Source of the DNA: Alisma plantago-aquatica
Lineage: Eukaryota; Streptophyta; Magnoliopsida; Alismatales; Alismataceae
Direction: 5' to 3'
Assembly: GCA_963693085.1 (NCBI GenBank)
Contig: OY856413.1
Span: 469,756,879 to 469,820,878, forward strand
DNA: 64,000 bases
The translations under genes and the position numbers were made by a program. This document shows, in pieces, positions 35,685 to 46,985 of the stretch (position 1 is the first letter of the stretch; each line of letters begins with the position of its first letter). The notes under the pieces are model-generated. The model made no database searches. It worked only from the letters and a program-made list of their open reading frames with translations, and was not told the DNA's origin.

Positions 35685-35880
35685 CACTACAAAAAAATTG
35701 GCTTTTGTTGAAGAACATTTGTGAGGAACCAAAAATCGTGAATAATGATGTCCATTTGTGAGGGCTCATCCTTCAAATATGGGACCAAATCCCTCAACCG
35801 TGTTCTTGACATCGTTAGGCATTTTATGTGAACATTGGTCCCTCACAAATACATTTCTTACGAATCACCCCCTCAAAAAC
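35685..35880. repeat. 5' terminal and subterminal repeats of the CACTA element
   Basis: After the terminal CACTACAAAAAAA come CATTTGTGAGGAACC (35722), CATTTGTGAGGGCTC (35752) and the inverted CCCTCACAAATACATT (about 35842). Expected binding region for the element's DNA-binding protein. Confidence 0.75.
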
Positions 35881-35939
35881 TCCATGCCAAATGTTCCCTC
35901 CATCTCATAATCCTTCCCTCCATTCTCAAACACCGAATC

Positions 35940-36460
35940 GTCTATCAAAATTAATGAAAAAATCACCCAGTCCCGGCGGGCGCTCCTTTCCCCCTCATTT
36001 CCTCCGCACTCCTCCACTGAACCCTCCCCCTCCCGATTCTCTCATCGGTTCCTCCGCATTGGGTCATCCTTGACGCCAATCGCCCTACTCAGTTGCTGCC
36101 GTTCATCCTTCGCATTGGGCTCATCCTTCATAACTCCTTGCCACCGTTGACGGTTGCTGCCCTCCGCCATTGACGGTTGCTGCCCACCGCATTGGTCGTT
36201 GCTGCTACGCAGGCACCGTGCTTGATTGCCGATGATCGCCCTGCTCGGCCATTGGTCGTTTCTACTACGCAACTTGCTTTTTCGGCCACTGGAATCCTCT
36301 CTAGGTTCGTATCTTTTTCTGTTTTTCTCATTTGGGAGAGCACTAGCCCCCACTTCGACCCCTGATAGCCAAGATTGGTTCTTCCTCCAATGGGCTTCCA
36401 GTTCATACCTCATGTGTCCGCCTCATCTCCCCCCAATGTGATCTGCATAGGATTAGCTGG
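35940..36460. other. GC-rich leader block of the CACTA element
   Basis: Locally GC-rich, with degenerate repeats of CCATTGACGGTTGCTGCC and CATTGGTCGTTGCTGC (36140-36260). Position suggests promoter and first non-coding exon of the transposase transcript. Overlapping ORFs in three frames look like composition effects. Confidence 0.4.
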
Positions 36461-37140
36461 GTTTACTTAGTAAAAATACTAACCATCTAGTATTCATATG
36501 AGTTATCTCCCCCTCCCTTAAGGGTTAACGTTCTCACATATAAGAAACATATCACAATGTTGAAAAACTTTGACTATCCTCAGTTGCATGGAGATGGTCA
36601 TACAGCAGTAATAGAGAGTAGTCAGGGGCATGTTCAATATTTGGAAGTGAGGAAATAGCTCCTTGGGAGTAGCTACCATAACTAAATGGAAGGGAATCAA
36701 AGTTGTGATGTACATAAATTCCTAGGCTATGCATCTATAGTATAGCATCCTCATAATGATTTTCTATCATACAACTTTGTGTTTTGTCAATAACAAAAGA
36801 ATAATTTACTGATGTGATTGAGTAGATATAGTATTTGATTGAATATTGTCTTTCTTAAATATGTACAATATATATTAATTGTACAAACTCGAATTTATGT
36901 ATAATACCTACCATGTAATCCAAGTCATACTTGATCAAATATTATTCATATATAATTGTTGAGGCTCAAGCTTGGTTCAAAGCAATACACATGTGTGCAT
37001 GTATGTTTAATTTTGCTACTCTGTTCTATTCTATATGAACAAGTGTTCTCATGACACACATATATATGGGTCAGAGCCAAAGTAGTTGATAATGAATGTA
37101 TTAATAATATTCCTAGTTTCTTTGAAGACAGTATGAAGGA
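36461..37140. other. AT-rich CACTA interior, no gene
   Basis: Only short ORFs without motifs; nothing I can identify. Confidence 0.45.
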
Positions 37141-37144
37141 AATA

Positions 37145-37290
37145 AGCAATACCTCCTTTAAATCTATTATATGTATCCTTTACTATATCTGGTGGTATAG
37201 AAATAAGGTGATTTTTGAGGAATGGTTAGTCAATGTGAGTATGCTATAGTCTATTATCCATAATGAGATAAAAGTGCTTCTTTACTAAAC
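37145..37290 (+). pseudogene. Small LINE remnant inside the CACTA element
   Basis: Plus-strand reading contains ICILYYIWWYRNKVIFEEW, resembling the W-x-x-W-x-x-R-N-x-x-x-F-E signature found after the zf-RVT domain of plant L1 elements. A frame break follows. Short and decayed. Confidence 0.45.
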
Positions 37291-37903
37291 GAGACCTGTG
37301 TTCTTTTTTCTGGAATTTCTATGCTTGTGCTTATTTTCTAAAGATGAAGAAGGGTTCCATCTGATGTTACTGGTTTATTGATGTAGTGGTGATCAAGATG
37401 CTTGTAAACTGTTGTGCTGAAATGATCTTTCTTTTGAAGAGCAGTTCTAGAGGTGACCAAAGGATCATTCTGATTAAAAACCCTTACATTTAAACCCATT
37501 CCTATAAACACATTTCTTATTGGGTGAAAATTGTAGATTGCTTTGGTGGCTGCATTAAATTGCTTCTCAAGTGAGGCAAAGCTTGGGGAGTTACATTCTT
37601 CTCTTCTAACTCAACATTGTTGGCTTTTCTTTTCCCATAGTCAATTTTCTTAGGAAAGATCTTGTCAAACATGTATGATGGAATCACCAACATGGGATTA
37701 TATTTTTATCTTCCTCCATGCCAACATGGTTTAGATAGTTGACTCTCATGGAAATAATATTGTCATGGGGGGTCACTTGTATGAGTGTTGTTCTATTTTC
37801 TCACTGTGTTGTTTTTGAATGTTTTGTTTTTGGTTGTAAGTATAATATATCCTGGTGTATTTGCATTTTGCAGAGGTACACTAAGTCATTGTCAACATCT
37901 CAG

Positions 37904-38584
37904 AGGTCTGCTCTGGTTGATAAGTCTAGGTAGAAGCCTCAAGAACGAATGGGTGTTCTTAGTAATGTGGGTTCCTCCTAAAACAACAATTGGATATATT
38001 ATATGTCTTTTTTCCTTTACCCCCTCCATCTAAAATAATACCCTTTCTGTAACATGTGGTTGTGATGTATGACCTAAAATCCAATAACTATGGTAATGAT
38101 CCTCGGCTAAGTGTAGCTCTGTACTTAGAAATTAATTAAAGGCCGACTGCCCAGGGCTCCCATGTGACACATCCATTCCTAATATAATAGTTGACACTTT
38201 GGAGATCTTTGGCATGGATGGAGGATGCTCAGTTGTGGTGAACTTCTCTGCATCTTCCATCCATGCCAAAGATCTCCTAAGAGCCAACTATTATATTAGG
38301 AATGGATGTGTCCCATGGGAGCCCTGGGCAGTCGGCCTTTAATTAATCTCTAAGTACAGAGCTGCACTTAGCAGAGGATCATTACCATAGTTATTGGCTT
38401 TTAGGTCATACATCACAACCACATGTTACAGAAAGGGTATTATTTTAGATGGAGGGGGAAAACAAAAAAGACAAATATACAAATGTTGTTTTAACAACAA
38501 AGGGATCAAGGAGGAACCCACATTACGAAGAACACCCATTCGTTCTTGAGGCTTCTGACTAGACTTGTCAACCAGAGCAGACCT
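37904..38584. repeat. Large inverted repeat (hairpin), arms about 325 bp, 21-nt loop
   Basis: The left arm 37904-38228 is complementary to the right arm 38250-38584, loop 38229-38249. For example AGGCCGACTGCCCAGGGCTC at 38140 recurs complemented at about 38336-38317, and GAGATCTTTGGCATGGATGG at 38202 recurs complemented at about 38276-38257. Identity is roughly 90% or more by eye. Both arms encode, inward, a short open tract RSALVDKS...KPQERMGVL..NVGSS, so the arms may be an inverted duplication of a captured exon. No flanking duplication is evident. Confidence 0.92.
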
Positions 38585-38819
38585 TTTGTTGAATGCATGT
38601 CTGAAGCTTTCCATGGTCATGACAGACATTCTATTGATGCTAAGTGTGCACAAAGATGGTATGCTACTAACTTATAATGATACATATCATACAAGTGAAC
38701 CAGAAGTTACATTCATTTTACGCCCATGCTTTAGTGCTTCTATGCCCATCATTTGATTTTTAAAGATACCAAACTTATTTACATATCATTTCAGTTTCCA
38801 TTGGATACTAGAACTTTGT

Positions 38820-39290
38820 AATTCTACTATGTCCGCGAATCAAAAATTATGGTCCTCTTCCTTTTCACTTCCTACTTCTATCTGTGATGAAGTGGAAATA
38901 ATTATTATAAATTTCTTGTGGGGATAGTGTGAAGGCAAGAATGATATCCATCTTCTTAAGTGGGATGATGTAACCATCTTCTTAAGGTAGTCTATGGATC
39001 AAATTGATCCATGAGAAATACCTTCTTAAGGATTCTATCTAAAATATTGATATCTATGGTCAACTTTCTTGGTATTTAATTCAGATGATCATACATCTGA
39101 ATTTATAATCCTATTATGAAAGATTGCTAGAAACAACATCTCAGTGATGAACAACCTAAAAAAAGAGGGTTTTTCTATACTTCTATATGTTTTCTGTGTA
39201 GACGTTCTAATGAATTTATCATACATTTATTCTTTAATTGCCATGTAGCTGATTTCATCGAGGTAAGACTGTTGAGTGTAAACTCATTGA
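38820..39290 (+). pseudogene. L1-type LINE remnant (RT C-terminus and zf-RVT) inside the CACTA
   Basis: Plus strand, across frameshifts: a tract reading CDEVEIIIINFLWG, then KNDIHLLKWDDV, then ISVMNNLKKRGFS with C-x-x-C-like cysteines and IIHLFFNCHVADF. This order (F-L-W-G; W-x-x-V; L-x-x-R-G-F; H-L-F-x-x-C) is the plant LINE RT tail and zf-RVT domain. Heavily mutated. Confidence 0.65.
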
Positions 39291-40339
39291 TAGGATTCCC
39301 CTGTATATTTACAAAGTTAATCAAAAGTATATACATTTTTAAATGTTTTTATTGTACTCCCAGGTTGGAGGCTATTTCTACTCATCGTTGTATCCAAATT
39401 GCCATTTTTCGGAAGTGGGTATTTTCCTCTTTTGATATCTAGCAGCTATCAATGAAAGTAATCTTTTTAGATGGGATAGACACTTCTACAATGTTTCTTT
39501 TGGGAGGAAACTTCTTTTCTTCTGTAGTGGTTGGTATATATGAACTGTTTTCTTCTTCTAGTCTATTGTTCTGCTGGTTTACAGTCTCCTACTATCATAA
39601 TTTGAGTGTTGTGTTATTAACAAGATACCAAACAATGAAATTGTCCATGTTGTCCTGGTCTGCATGTCATATGTTCTATCTTGGTTGGTGTTAAGTCTTA
39701 TGCAGCTGACTTATTTTAAGTATTTCAGTTCTTAATTTTATGAGATGTTATACATGATATCATATACTTATATGTTTAAGTATTTCAGCTAACTTATAGG
39801 GACAGTTAGGTATTTGTCTCATAATGCTTGTTATAAGTAATAACAATATGTTGATATCAGATCTAAGAAGAAATAGACTGTCAGTGCCTTTATGCATAGA
39901 GATCTGCTACAATATTGAGATTCTATGGGATATGTTGGACATAACCCATAGCATCAGGACCACACACAACTTTGAATCTCCTTTGGTAGAGTCTAAATAG
40001 CCATGCGTCAAAATACTCCTTTGTAGTAGAGAGATTGCCTAGTTTGAGAAGAGAAGCTGTGTAGCTAGTTTGACAGTATAAGTAGCCCCTGTAATCGAGT
40101 ATATGTTGAGACATGTGAGCAAAAGTTAATGGATGGATCTGTGAACTATTATTGATTAGGTGGGTACCTATGCTATTGCAGTTCTTGAAGGATTTTTCTT
40201 GAAGGATGTTTCTTCTGCCTCTTTTTTTGCTTCTTGTATATTGATAGACTTCATGTATGTCTTCTCCCTTCCCTCCCCTTTTCTCTTTTTCCTTTTTCAT
40301 GTTGTATATTCGACACCCTTTTGCTGTAATTGTTGCAAA
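39291..40339. other. CACTA leader, no gene
   Basis: ORFs up to 125 codons on either strand without recognisable motifs. Probably further LINE 3' sequence and intronic or leader sequence of the transposase gene. Confidence 0.4.
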
Positions 40340-40704
40340 AAAATCAGTCCTTTTATACTACTGTTTCTTTGATTTTTTTCTATTTCCTCTTGTGTCTCCT
40401 ATTCTAGCTTCTTTTCTTTTCTTTTTTTGCAATTTCTCCTTCATTTCATGTTCCTGCTATTGCATCTAATTTTTTTTTACTTCTATGCCCCTCTTATTGC
40501 TTTTTCCTTGTTACTCATATCAGAAATTCAGATTCTTACTTGCATCTCCTGCTCGCACGTCTACTAGACTACTAGTATCACTTCTATTTGCAAGTTTTCT
40601 TCTACTTTTTCTTACTTATTCTTGCTCCTACATGACTACATCTCCTACATGACTACATCTCAAATAGCTGTTCCTCTACTTATTATATATTTTCCTTCAT
40701 GTAG
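40340..40704 (+). other. Pyrimidine-rich tract ahead of the transposase start
   Basis: T/C-dominated sequence with recurrent TCCT and CTACT words, ending TTCATGTAG just before the ATG at 40705. It looks like a 3' intron end with an acceptor (TGTAG). A tandem TCCTACATGACTACATCTC occurs at about 40626-40665. Confidence 0.5.
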
Positions 40705-43700
40705 ATGGATTTTCTAATAGATCGGAGTTGGATGTATATTGGGAACAGAGTGCGAAGTGATGTATTCAAGGCAGGGTTACGAAAGTTCATTGAGTTTGCT
40801 CTTATCCATCAGAGACCAACTAGATAGGGGAAATTAATATGTCCTTGCAAGGTATGTTTGAACAGATACCTTAAAACAGAGGAGGAGGTATTCTCACATG
40901 TATTACAAAAAGGATTTGTGCATAGCTATGATATTTGGACGTTTCATGGGGAGGTGATTGGTAGGAGCAATCATGTTGTGGCACCAAACATGCCTAGCAC
41001 CGACAATATGCATCAGATGTTGGAGGATTTGTTTGGTATGGGTGACACAACAAATGACCACTCTACTGAAGCTACAGAGGAACCTGCAAATGTAGATGCA
41101 CAATGATTTTACAAGCTACTAAAAGAGGCAGATCAACCACTCTATAGAGGTTGCACAAGTCATTCTAAGCTATCATATTTGGTTGCCTTGCTATTTCTGA
41201 AGGAGGAATCTGGATGGTCCAACGATTCTTTCACAAAGTTGTTACAGTTGATTGTTTCAGGATTTCCGGAAGAAAATTGTCTATTCCCAGAGACGTACTA
41301 TGAAGCAAATGCGATCGTGAAGGATTTACGACTTGATCATTCTACTATAGACGTATGTACAAATAATTGCATGCTTTTTCGCAAAGATGCAGCTTCAAAA
41401 GAAAATTGTGATACTTGTGGTGCTTCAAGATGGAATGAAAAGCAATACAAAACAAAGGGAAAGAAGGTAGCTGCTAAGTTCATGTATCACTTCCCTTTGA
41501 TACCTCGGTTAGAGAGGCTCTATATGTCTTCATCTATTGCTAAAGACATGATTTGGCCATCAGAAGTAAAAGGCAAGGATGGGTGTATTCATCATCCTTC
41601 AGACACACCAGAATGGTTGTCTATTGATGCCAGATATCCAGACTTTGCTGTTGAACCACGCAATGTTAGATTGGCATTAGCAACAGATGGATTTAATGCA
41701 TTTGGCAATATGAGTGCATCACATAGCATCTGGCCTGTGTTGGTGACACCTCTCAATCTTCCGCCTTGGCTTCTTATGAAAGAACAATTTATTATGATGT
41801 CCCTATTAATCCCAGGTCCACATATGGTTGGCAATGACCTTGATGTATACTTGGAGCCATTAATTGAGGAGTTGCAACTACTTTGGGAGCTTGGAGTCAA
41901 AGTTTATGATGCATATAGAAAAAGAAACTTCACTATGCGGGCAATGATTTTATGGACCATTAATGATTTCCCAGCATATGGTGACTTATCTGGTTGGAGC
42001 ACTAAAGGTAAGAAAGATTTGGGATGTCCTTGTTGTAATGTGGAGACTGTATCAAAATGGTTACAGTATGGGAAAAAGCAATGCTATGGTTTCCATCGAC
42101 GTTTTCTTCCAATGAATCATCCGTATAGACGTGATAGGAAAAATTTTGATGGTGAAAAAGATTTTCGACTTCCACCTAAGCCACTATCTAGAGAAGATAT
42201 ACTGAGGCAATTTGATGGGTATGAAAATATCACATTTGGAAAAATGAATAAGCGCAAGAGGCTTGGAGATCAAATTCAACCATTACCTCCTGGTTGGAAT
42301 AAGATAAGCATCTTTTTTCAGCTACCTTATTGGAAGTATTTATCTGTTAGACACAATCTGGATATGATGCACATAGAAAAGAATGTGTGCGAGAATATTT
42401 TAAACACATTATTGGGTGATTCTAAGAAAAGTAAAGACAACTTACAAGCTCGTCAAGATTTGAAGAAAATGCGCATTCGAAGAGATTTATGGCCAGTAGA
42501 TGCAGGTGACCGCTATTACTTGCCTCCAGCATCTTACACCATGACAAATGCGCAGAAAGATAAGTTCCTATCTGTGTTAGAAAAGTTGAAAGTTCCTGAT
42601 GGCTATTCTTCTAACATATCTAGGTGCGTTAGCAAATCTGATAGAAAACTTGTTGGGCTGAAAAGTCATGATTGTCATGTTCTTATGCATCAACTTCTAC
42701 CTGTTGCCTTGAGACATTGCATAAGCTTAGATGTGTACAAGCCTATTGCTAATTTGTGCTCATTTTTCAACAAGCTTTTCTCTAACATTATTGATGTGGA
42801 GGAATTCAAAGAATTGGAACAAGAAATTGATGTCACTCTTTGCCAGTTAGAGAGAATCTTCCCTCCTTCTTTCTTCACCATCATGATGCATTTGCCCATT
42901 CATTTAGCTTATGAAGCCAGGCAAGCCGGATCTGTCCGAACTAGGTGGATGTACCCAATAGAGAGATACTTGAAGAAATTGAAGAAGTATGTAAGAAACA
43001 AAGCTAAACCGGCTGGTTGTATTGCTAGTTGCTATTTAGCTGAAGAAAGTTTGACATTTTGTGGTAGGTACTTGCATAATTTTGAGACAAAACTGATCCG
43101 CACTCCTCATAATGTTGATGGATCTCCAATTAGAGTTGGAGTGTCAAGAAATTTCGACATCCACACTTTGGAACAAGCCCATCGTTATGTCCTTTTCAAT
43201 AAAGAGGAATTGGATGTTTACAGAAGGTAAGATTTAATTACGTCCTAAAATTCTTGCTGATATTTGTATATATGTTGTACATTAATTTAGACACTTCTTA
43301 TAAAATAGTGAACACATGTGTATTCTTCAAGATATGGAACCCAACATTGCCCCACGGACCCTAGAAACAAAACATGCAAAGGAGTTCTCTAAGTGGTTGA
43401 AAGAGCATGTAAGTCTCAAACATAAATATTGTTGTCACTCTTAATGTTCAAGTTAGTGTAGATTACATTAATGTTTTACTTTTTTATGAAGGTAATGCAA
43501 ATGCGAGAGATTAGGCCGAACAATATTAGCGATGATTTGAGATGGTTATCCCAAGGCCCTTGTGTTGAGGGAATGTCTTATGAAGGATTTTTGGTCAATG
43601 GATATCGTTTCCGTTCAAAGCCCATTGAAAGTACATGTACTACACAAAATAGTGGAGTGTATTTGTGTGCTGACACTTCAAGTTATTCAAGTGGTAGAGA

Positions 43701-44136
43701 TCGAAATCCTATAAATGTTGAAGTCACGTACTATGGCTACTTAGAGGAGGTTATTGAGCTAACTTATGGTCCAGGAATCAAAGTTCCGTTATTCAGATGT
43801 TCTTGGTATGATGAAAGCACTTCTAACGGGTTGCGAATTGATGAGTATGGGTTCACACAAATCAACACTTCAAGGATAAAAAAAAAGGAGGAACCGTTTA
43901 TCCTGGCTTCTCAAGCATTGCAATGCTTTTATGTGAAGGATCCTAATGATGATGATTGGTGCACGGTGCTAAAGCATCCTCCTAAAGATTATTCTGAAGT
44001 ACCTCTTATTGAGAATTGTTTGACTGGTTTACAATCTGATGGCGGTGTAACTAGTGATGTGTCTTGGACGAGGAGTGACACCGGGGGATCTTTTGTTGAT
44101 AGAACTAAAAAAAAGAATGATGGGGCTAATGTTTAG
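40705..44136 (+). pseudogene. CACTA transposase (TNPD-like), two premature stops
   Basis: Three exons fit: 40705-43226, 43309-43408, 43492-44136 (introns of 82 and 83 bp with GT-AG borders), reading about 1088 codons in one frame. The N-terminus MDFLIDRSWMY is the transposase-associated domain start. A C-P-C-x-x-C-L motif and DTCGASRW zinc-type cysteines follow. The Transposase_21 core has LALATDGFNAFG (D at codon 328) and INDFPAYGDLSGWSTKG; then comes LSVRHNLDMMHIEKNVCEN. A DUF4218-type region includes HLPIHLAYEARQAGSVRTRWMYP, and exon 3 holds a DUF4216-type region. Function: catalyses excision and integration by binding the CACTA ends, in the nucleus. Breaks: in-frame TAG at 40825 (codon 41) and TGA at 41104 (codon 134). 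Downstream of these 683 codons stay open, so decay is slight. Product would be truncated unless initiated at 41179. Confidence 0.93.
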
Positions 44137-45179
44137 TTCATTAATCTGTCTGTTTTGTTTGCAAGTCTAGAATAATTTACTTGGGGAATATGTTGTATTG
44201 CATTTTTTTGGCAAACTGTTACTATATGGCATATTCTTTGCAATTTATTTAGTCTTGTTTCATATACCAGCAAGTAGGACATCATTATTCTTTTTTGGGA
44301 TATGAAACCAAGGTACTCTACAAGTTATATATTTTTCAAATGCTGAATATTCATATGTTGGTGTCTCATATTCTCCGCAATTTATTTGTTTTTCAAATGT
44401 AGCTACTACTTTTGTTACTGACATTTCTGCACTAATAATCTAATTTTTTTTCCTTGTCAATTGAAGGATGGCAGGAAGAAGATTCACTAGATCTAGGTTT
44501 AACAACACACCCAGTCAACCTATTGCTGTCCCTCCATCCACAATTGAAGAAAATTGTGAGGATGAACCTACTCTACTGTCCAACAATATTGAAAATGATG
44601 TAATAGTTGAAGAAAATGTTGAGGATGAACAGGAGAATAGGAAGTATGGACGTGGGCCTGCAAGTGAGCAAAGCCTACTTCCTAAGAAAGGGTAGCCACG
44701 TCATAAGGTCCAATGGGATGATGAAGGAAATGCTATTGGGGAGAATGGTGCCAAATTGAATCGTTACTGTCATATGCTAGCAAGGAAACCACACATATGG
44801 CATCTAGACTTGAAGTGGAACGAACAACCAGAACAAGCTTTTGCAGATAGAAAATCATTTATTGAGGTAATCTTTTTCATAAAAAGACCAACAAATTGTA
44901 TGATTGTTATATCTAAAGTAATATTTTCTATGTTTTTGTAGAAATACTTTGATTTAGGCAGTCACCCTAATGCATGGAATCACATTGATGAACACATTAG
45001 CAAAGGGATATCAGTGTGGAGGGCACGTGTAAAGAAAGATTACTATGAAAAGTACAAGATTGAACCAGAATTGATGATGAAGAAAGTTGAGAAAAATGCT
45101 TCCATAGATATGGACCAGTTTAAAAATCTTGTTAAAGAATGGGGAACCGAGAAGTCTAAGGTACAATGGTTTCATATAA

Positions 45180-45600
45180 CTTTTTTTTATCAATAAGCGC
45201 ATTTCTCTTTCATTACTCACAAAATTTACAAAGGGGAGCAAAGCTCAATACATCTATAAAGATAGATATCAAAAGTCAAAAAGAAGGATGCAATTTATCT
45301 ATGCAAACTTCTATAATCAGTATTTATGCAATGCCACACACTGTTTGGTTTGCTCCTACTGTCTTCAAAAACACATCTGTTTCTATGTATCCATATGTGA
45401 TAAATGATAAGAGTAGCAAGAAGAGCTACATTTATGTTCTTTAGCAGGTGTACTTCATTTCTGTTCCAGCAGCAGGTGTACTTCAACGCTGCTGCAGATT
45501 TTTTGATTCTGCTCATTGGACATTAGAGAGATATCTATCTCTTATATTGAGGATGTTCTTCCACATCCAGCTATTGGCTTGCTTATATTGAGGATGGTTT
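45180..45600 (-). pseudogene. LINE remnant in intron 2 of the second CACTA gene
   Basis: Minus-strand ORF 45295-45516 reads LATLIIYHIWIHRNRCVFED, the W-x-x-R-N-x-x-x-F-E-like motif of the plant L1 C-terminus. It lies wholly within the 499-bp intron 45161-45659, which is several times longer than most neighbouring introns. A near-duplicate phrase (TTTCATATAACTT) flanks it at about 45168 and 45598 and may be its target duplication. Confidence 0.6.
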
Positions 45601-46985
45601 CATATAACTTGCATGTATACCTATCTACTTTTTCTAATTATATGTTTCTTATGGTTTAGAAAATTTCCGAGATCAACAAGGCAAACAGAGCAAAAAAAGT
45701 GATGGATCATACCACAGGATCAAAGCCATGGAGTTGTTATCGGGAAGAAATGGTATTAATAATGGACACTTGTCTTTCTTAGTAGGAGTTGAACATATAA
45801 CATGGACAATTATTATGTTATCTATCATGTGTAGGTCAGTGAAGATCAACCCGTTGTGCCTCTTAACAAATTTTTGGAAAAAGTTTACGACAAAAGCCCA
45901 CAAGTGGTTAGAAAATGGATATTTGCTTTCCTATGATGTCTAAAAAGCTACATATGCTTAGATATCTCAATTTAAGCTTTCCTTTTATGATGCTTTCTAA
46001 TTACAGCTTGAAATCTCTGATATCGTGGAAAACCAAGTAGCAAACCAAGAAGAAATAGATCCTAGAAGTGTTGATAATCTAAGACGTGCTGCTTATTTGC
46101 AAGTTTTAAATCCTTCCAAAAAGGCTAGGATCCGAGGTGTTGGAATTGGGCACAAAGAGATAGGACATAGGGGAAAAGCTACCCGTATAAGATATGAAAT
46201 GCTTCTTGAGGAAAGCAATGCAAAGGATGTATGTTGGAGAGAATCTAAACTTGAACTATTAGTTACAACTAGTCTATTAGATTGATGTTTGTAATTTGTT
46301 TTCTATTTCAGGATAAACTTAAGGAACTTGAAGAAACAGTAAATGGATTGAAGAACTCTGTCTCCCAATTAATGACTTGGTATAATCAATCACAGGTAAC
46401 TCAGATTCAGTTATCTATGTCAATGTAATATATAATTTTTTTTTTGACATTGTTGATGTATTTGTTATAGGATGGCGGTATTAATGTTGATTGTGCAGCT
46501 GAATACCCCAATCAGAATACTACAGGTGTCTTACACATGCAAAGTGGCACAAATAGGTCGGATGTGGGTTCTTTTCACATACAAGACAATACAAGTAATG
46601 GTGCAGATGTAGGCATGTTTCCCAGCCAAAATAATTCAAGCGGGGATGGCTTAGGAAGACTTTCTAGACCAAGCAATTCAAGGGAGACTGGAGTAGGCAG
46701 ACTTTCCATACAAGCCAATTCAAGGGAGAATGGAGTAGGCAGGCTTTCCATATAAGGAAATGGACATCCACGGATCTTTGCGCCACAGGTAACTCATTAC
46801 AGCTATAGATTATTTTCAATATTCATACACATAAGAATATTAACATGTACACTTTATTAAAGGCTGCAGTTGAAAGTTGGTCCCCTTCTTCTGGTAATAA
46901 TCAACAAAGTTATCCTCAAATGCAGAACACACCAACCACATCTTCATCGGTGTCTTTCACACCAAGAAATCAGCGTTTAAATCCT

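Noticed and set aside
36042..36441. Overlapping ORFs of 60-123 codons on both strands in the GC-rich CACTA leader
   Set aside because: Open in several frames because of base composition and short repeats. No recognisable domain, and the position fits a non-coding leader.
41592..41900. 102-codon minus-strand ORF
   Set aside because: Shadow of the transposase exon on the other strand.
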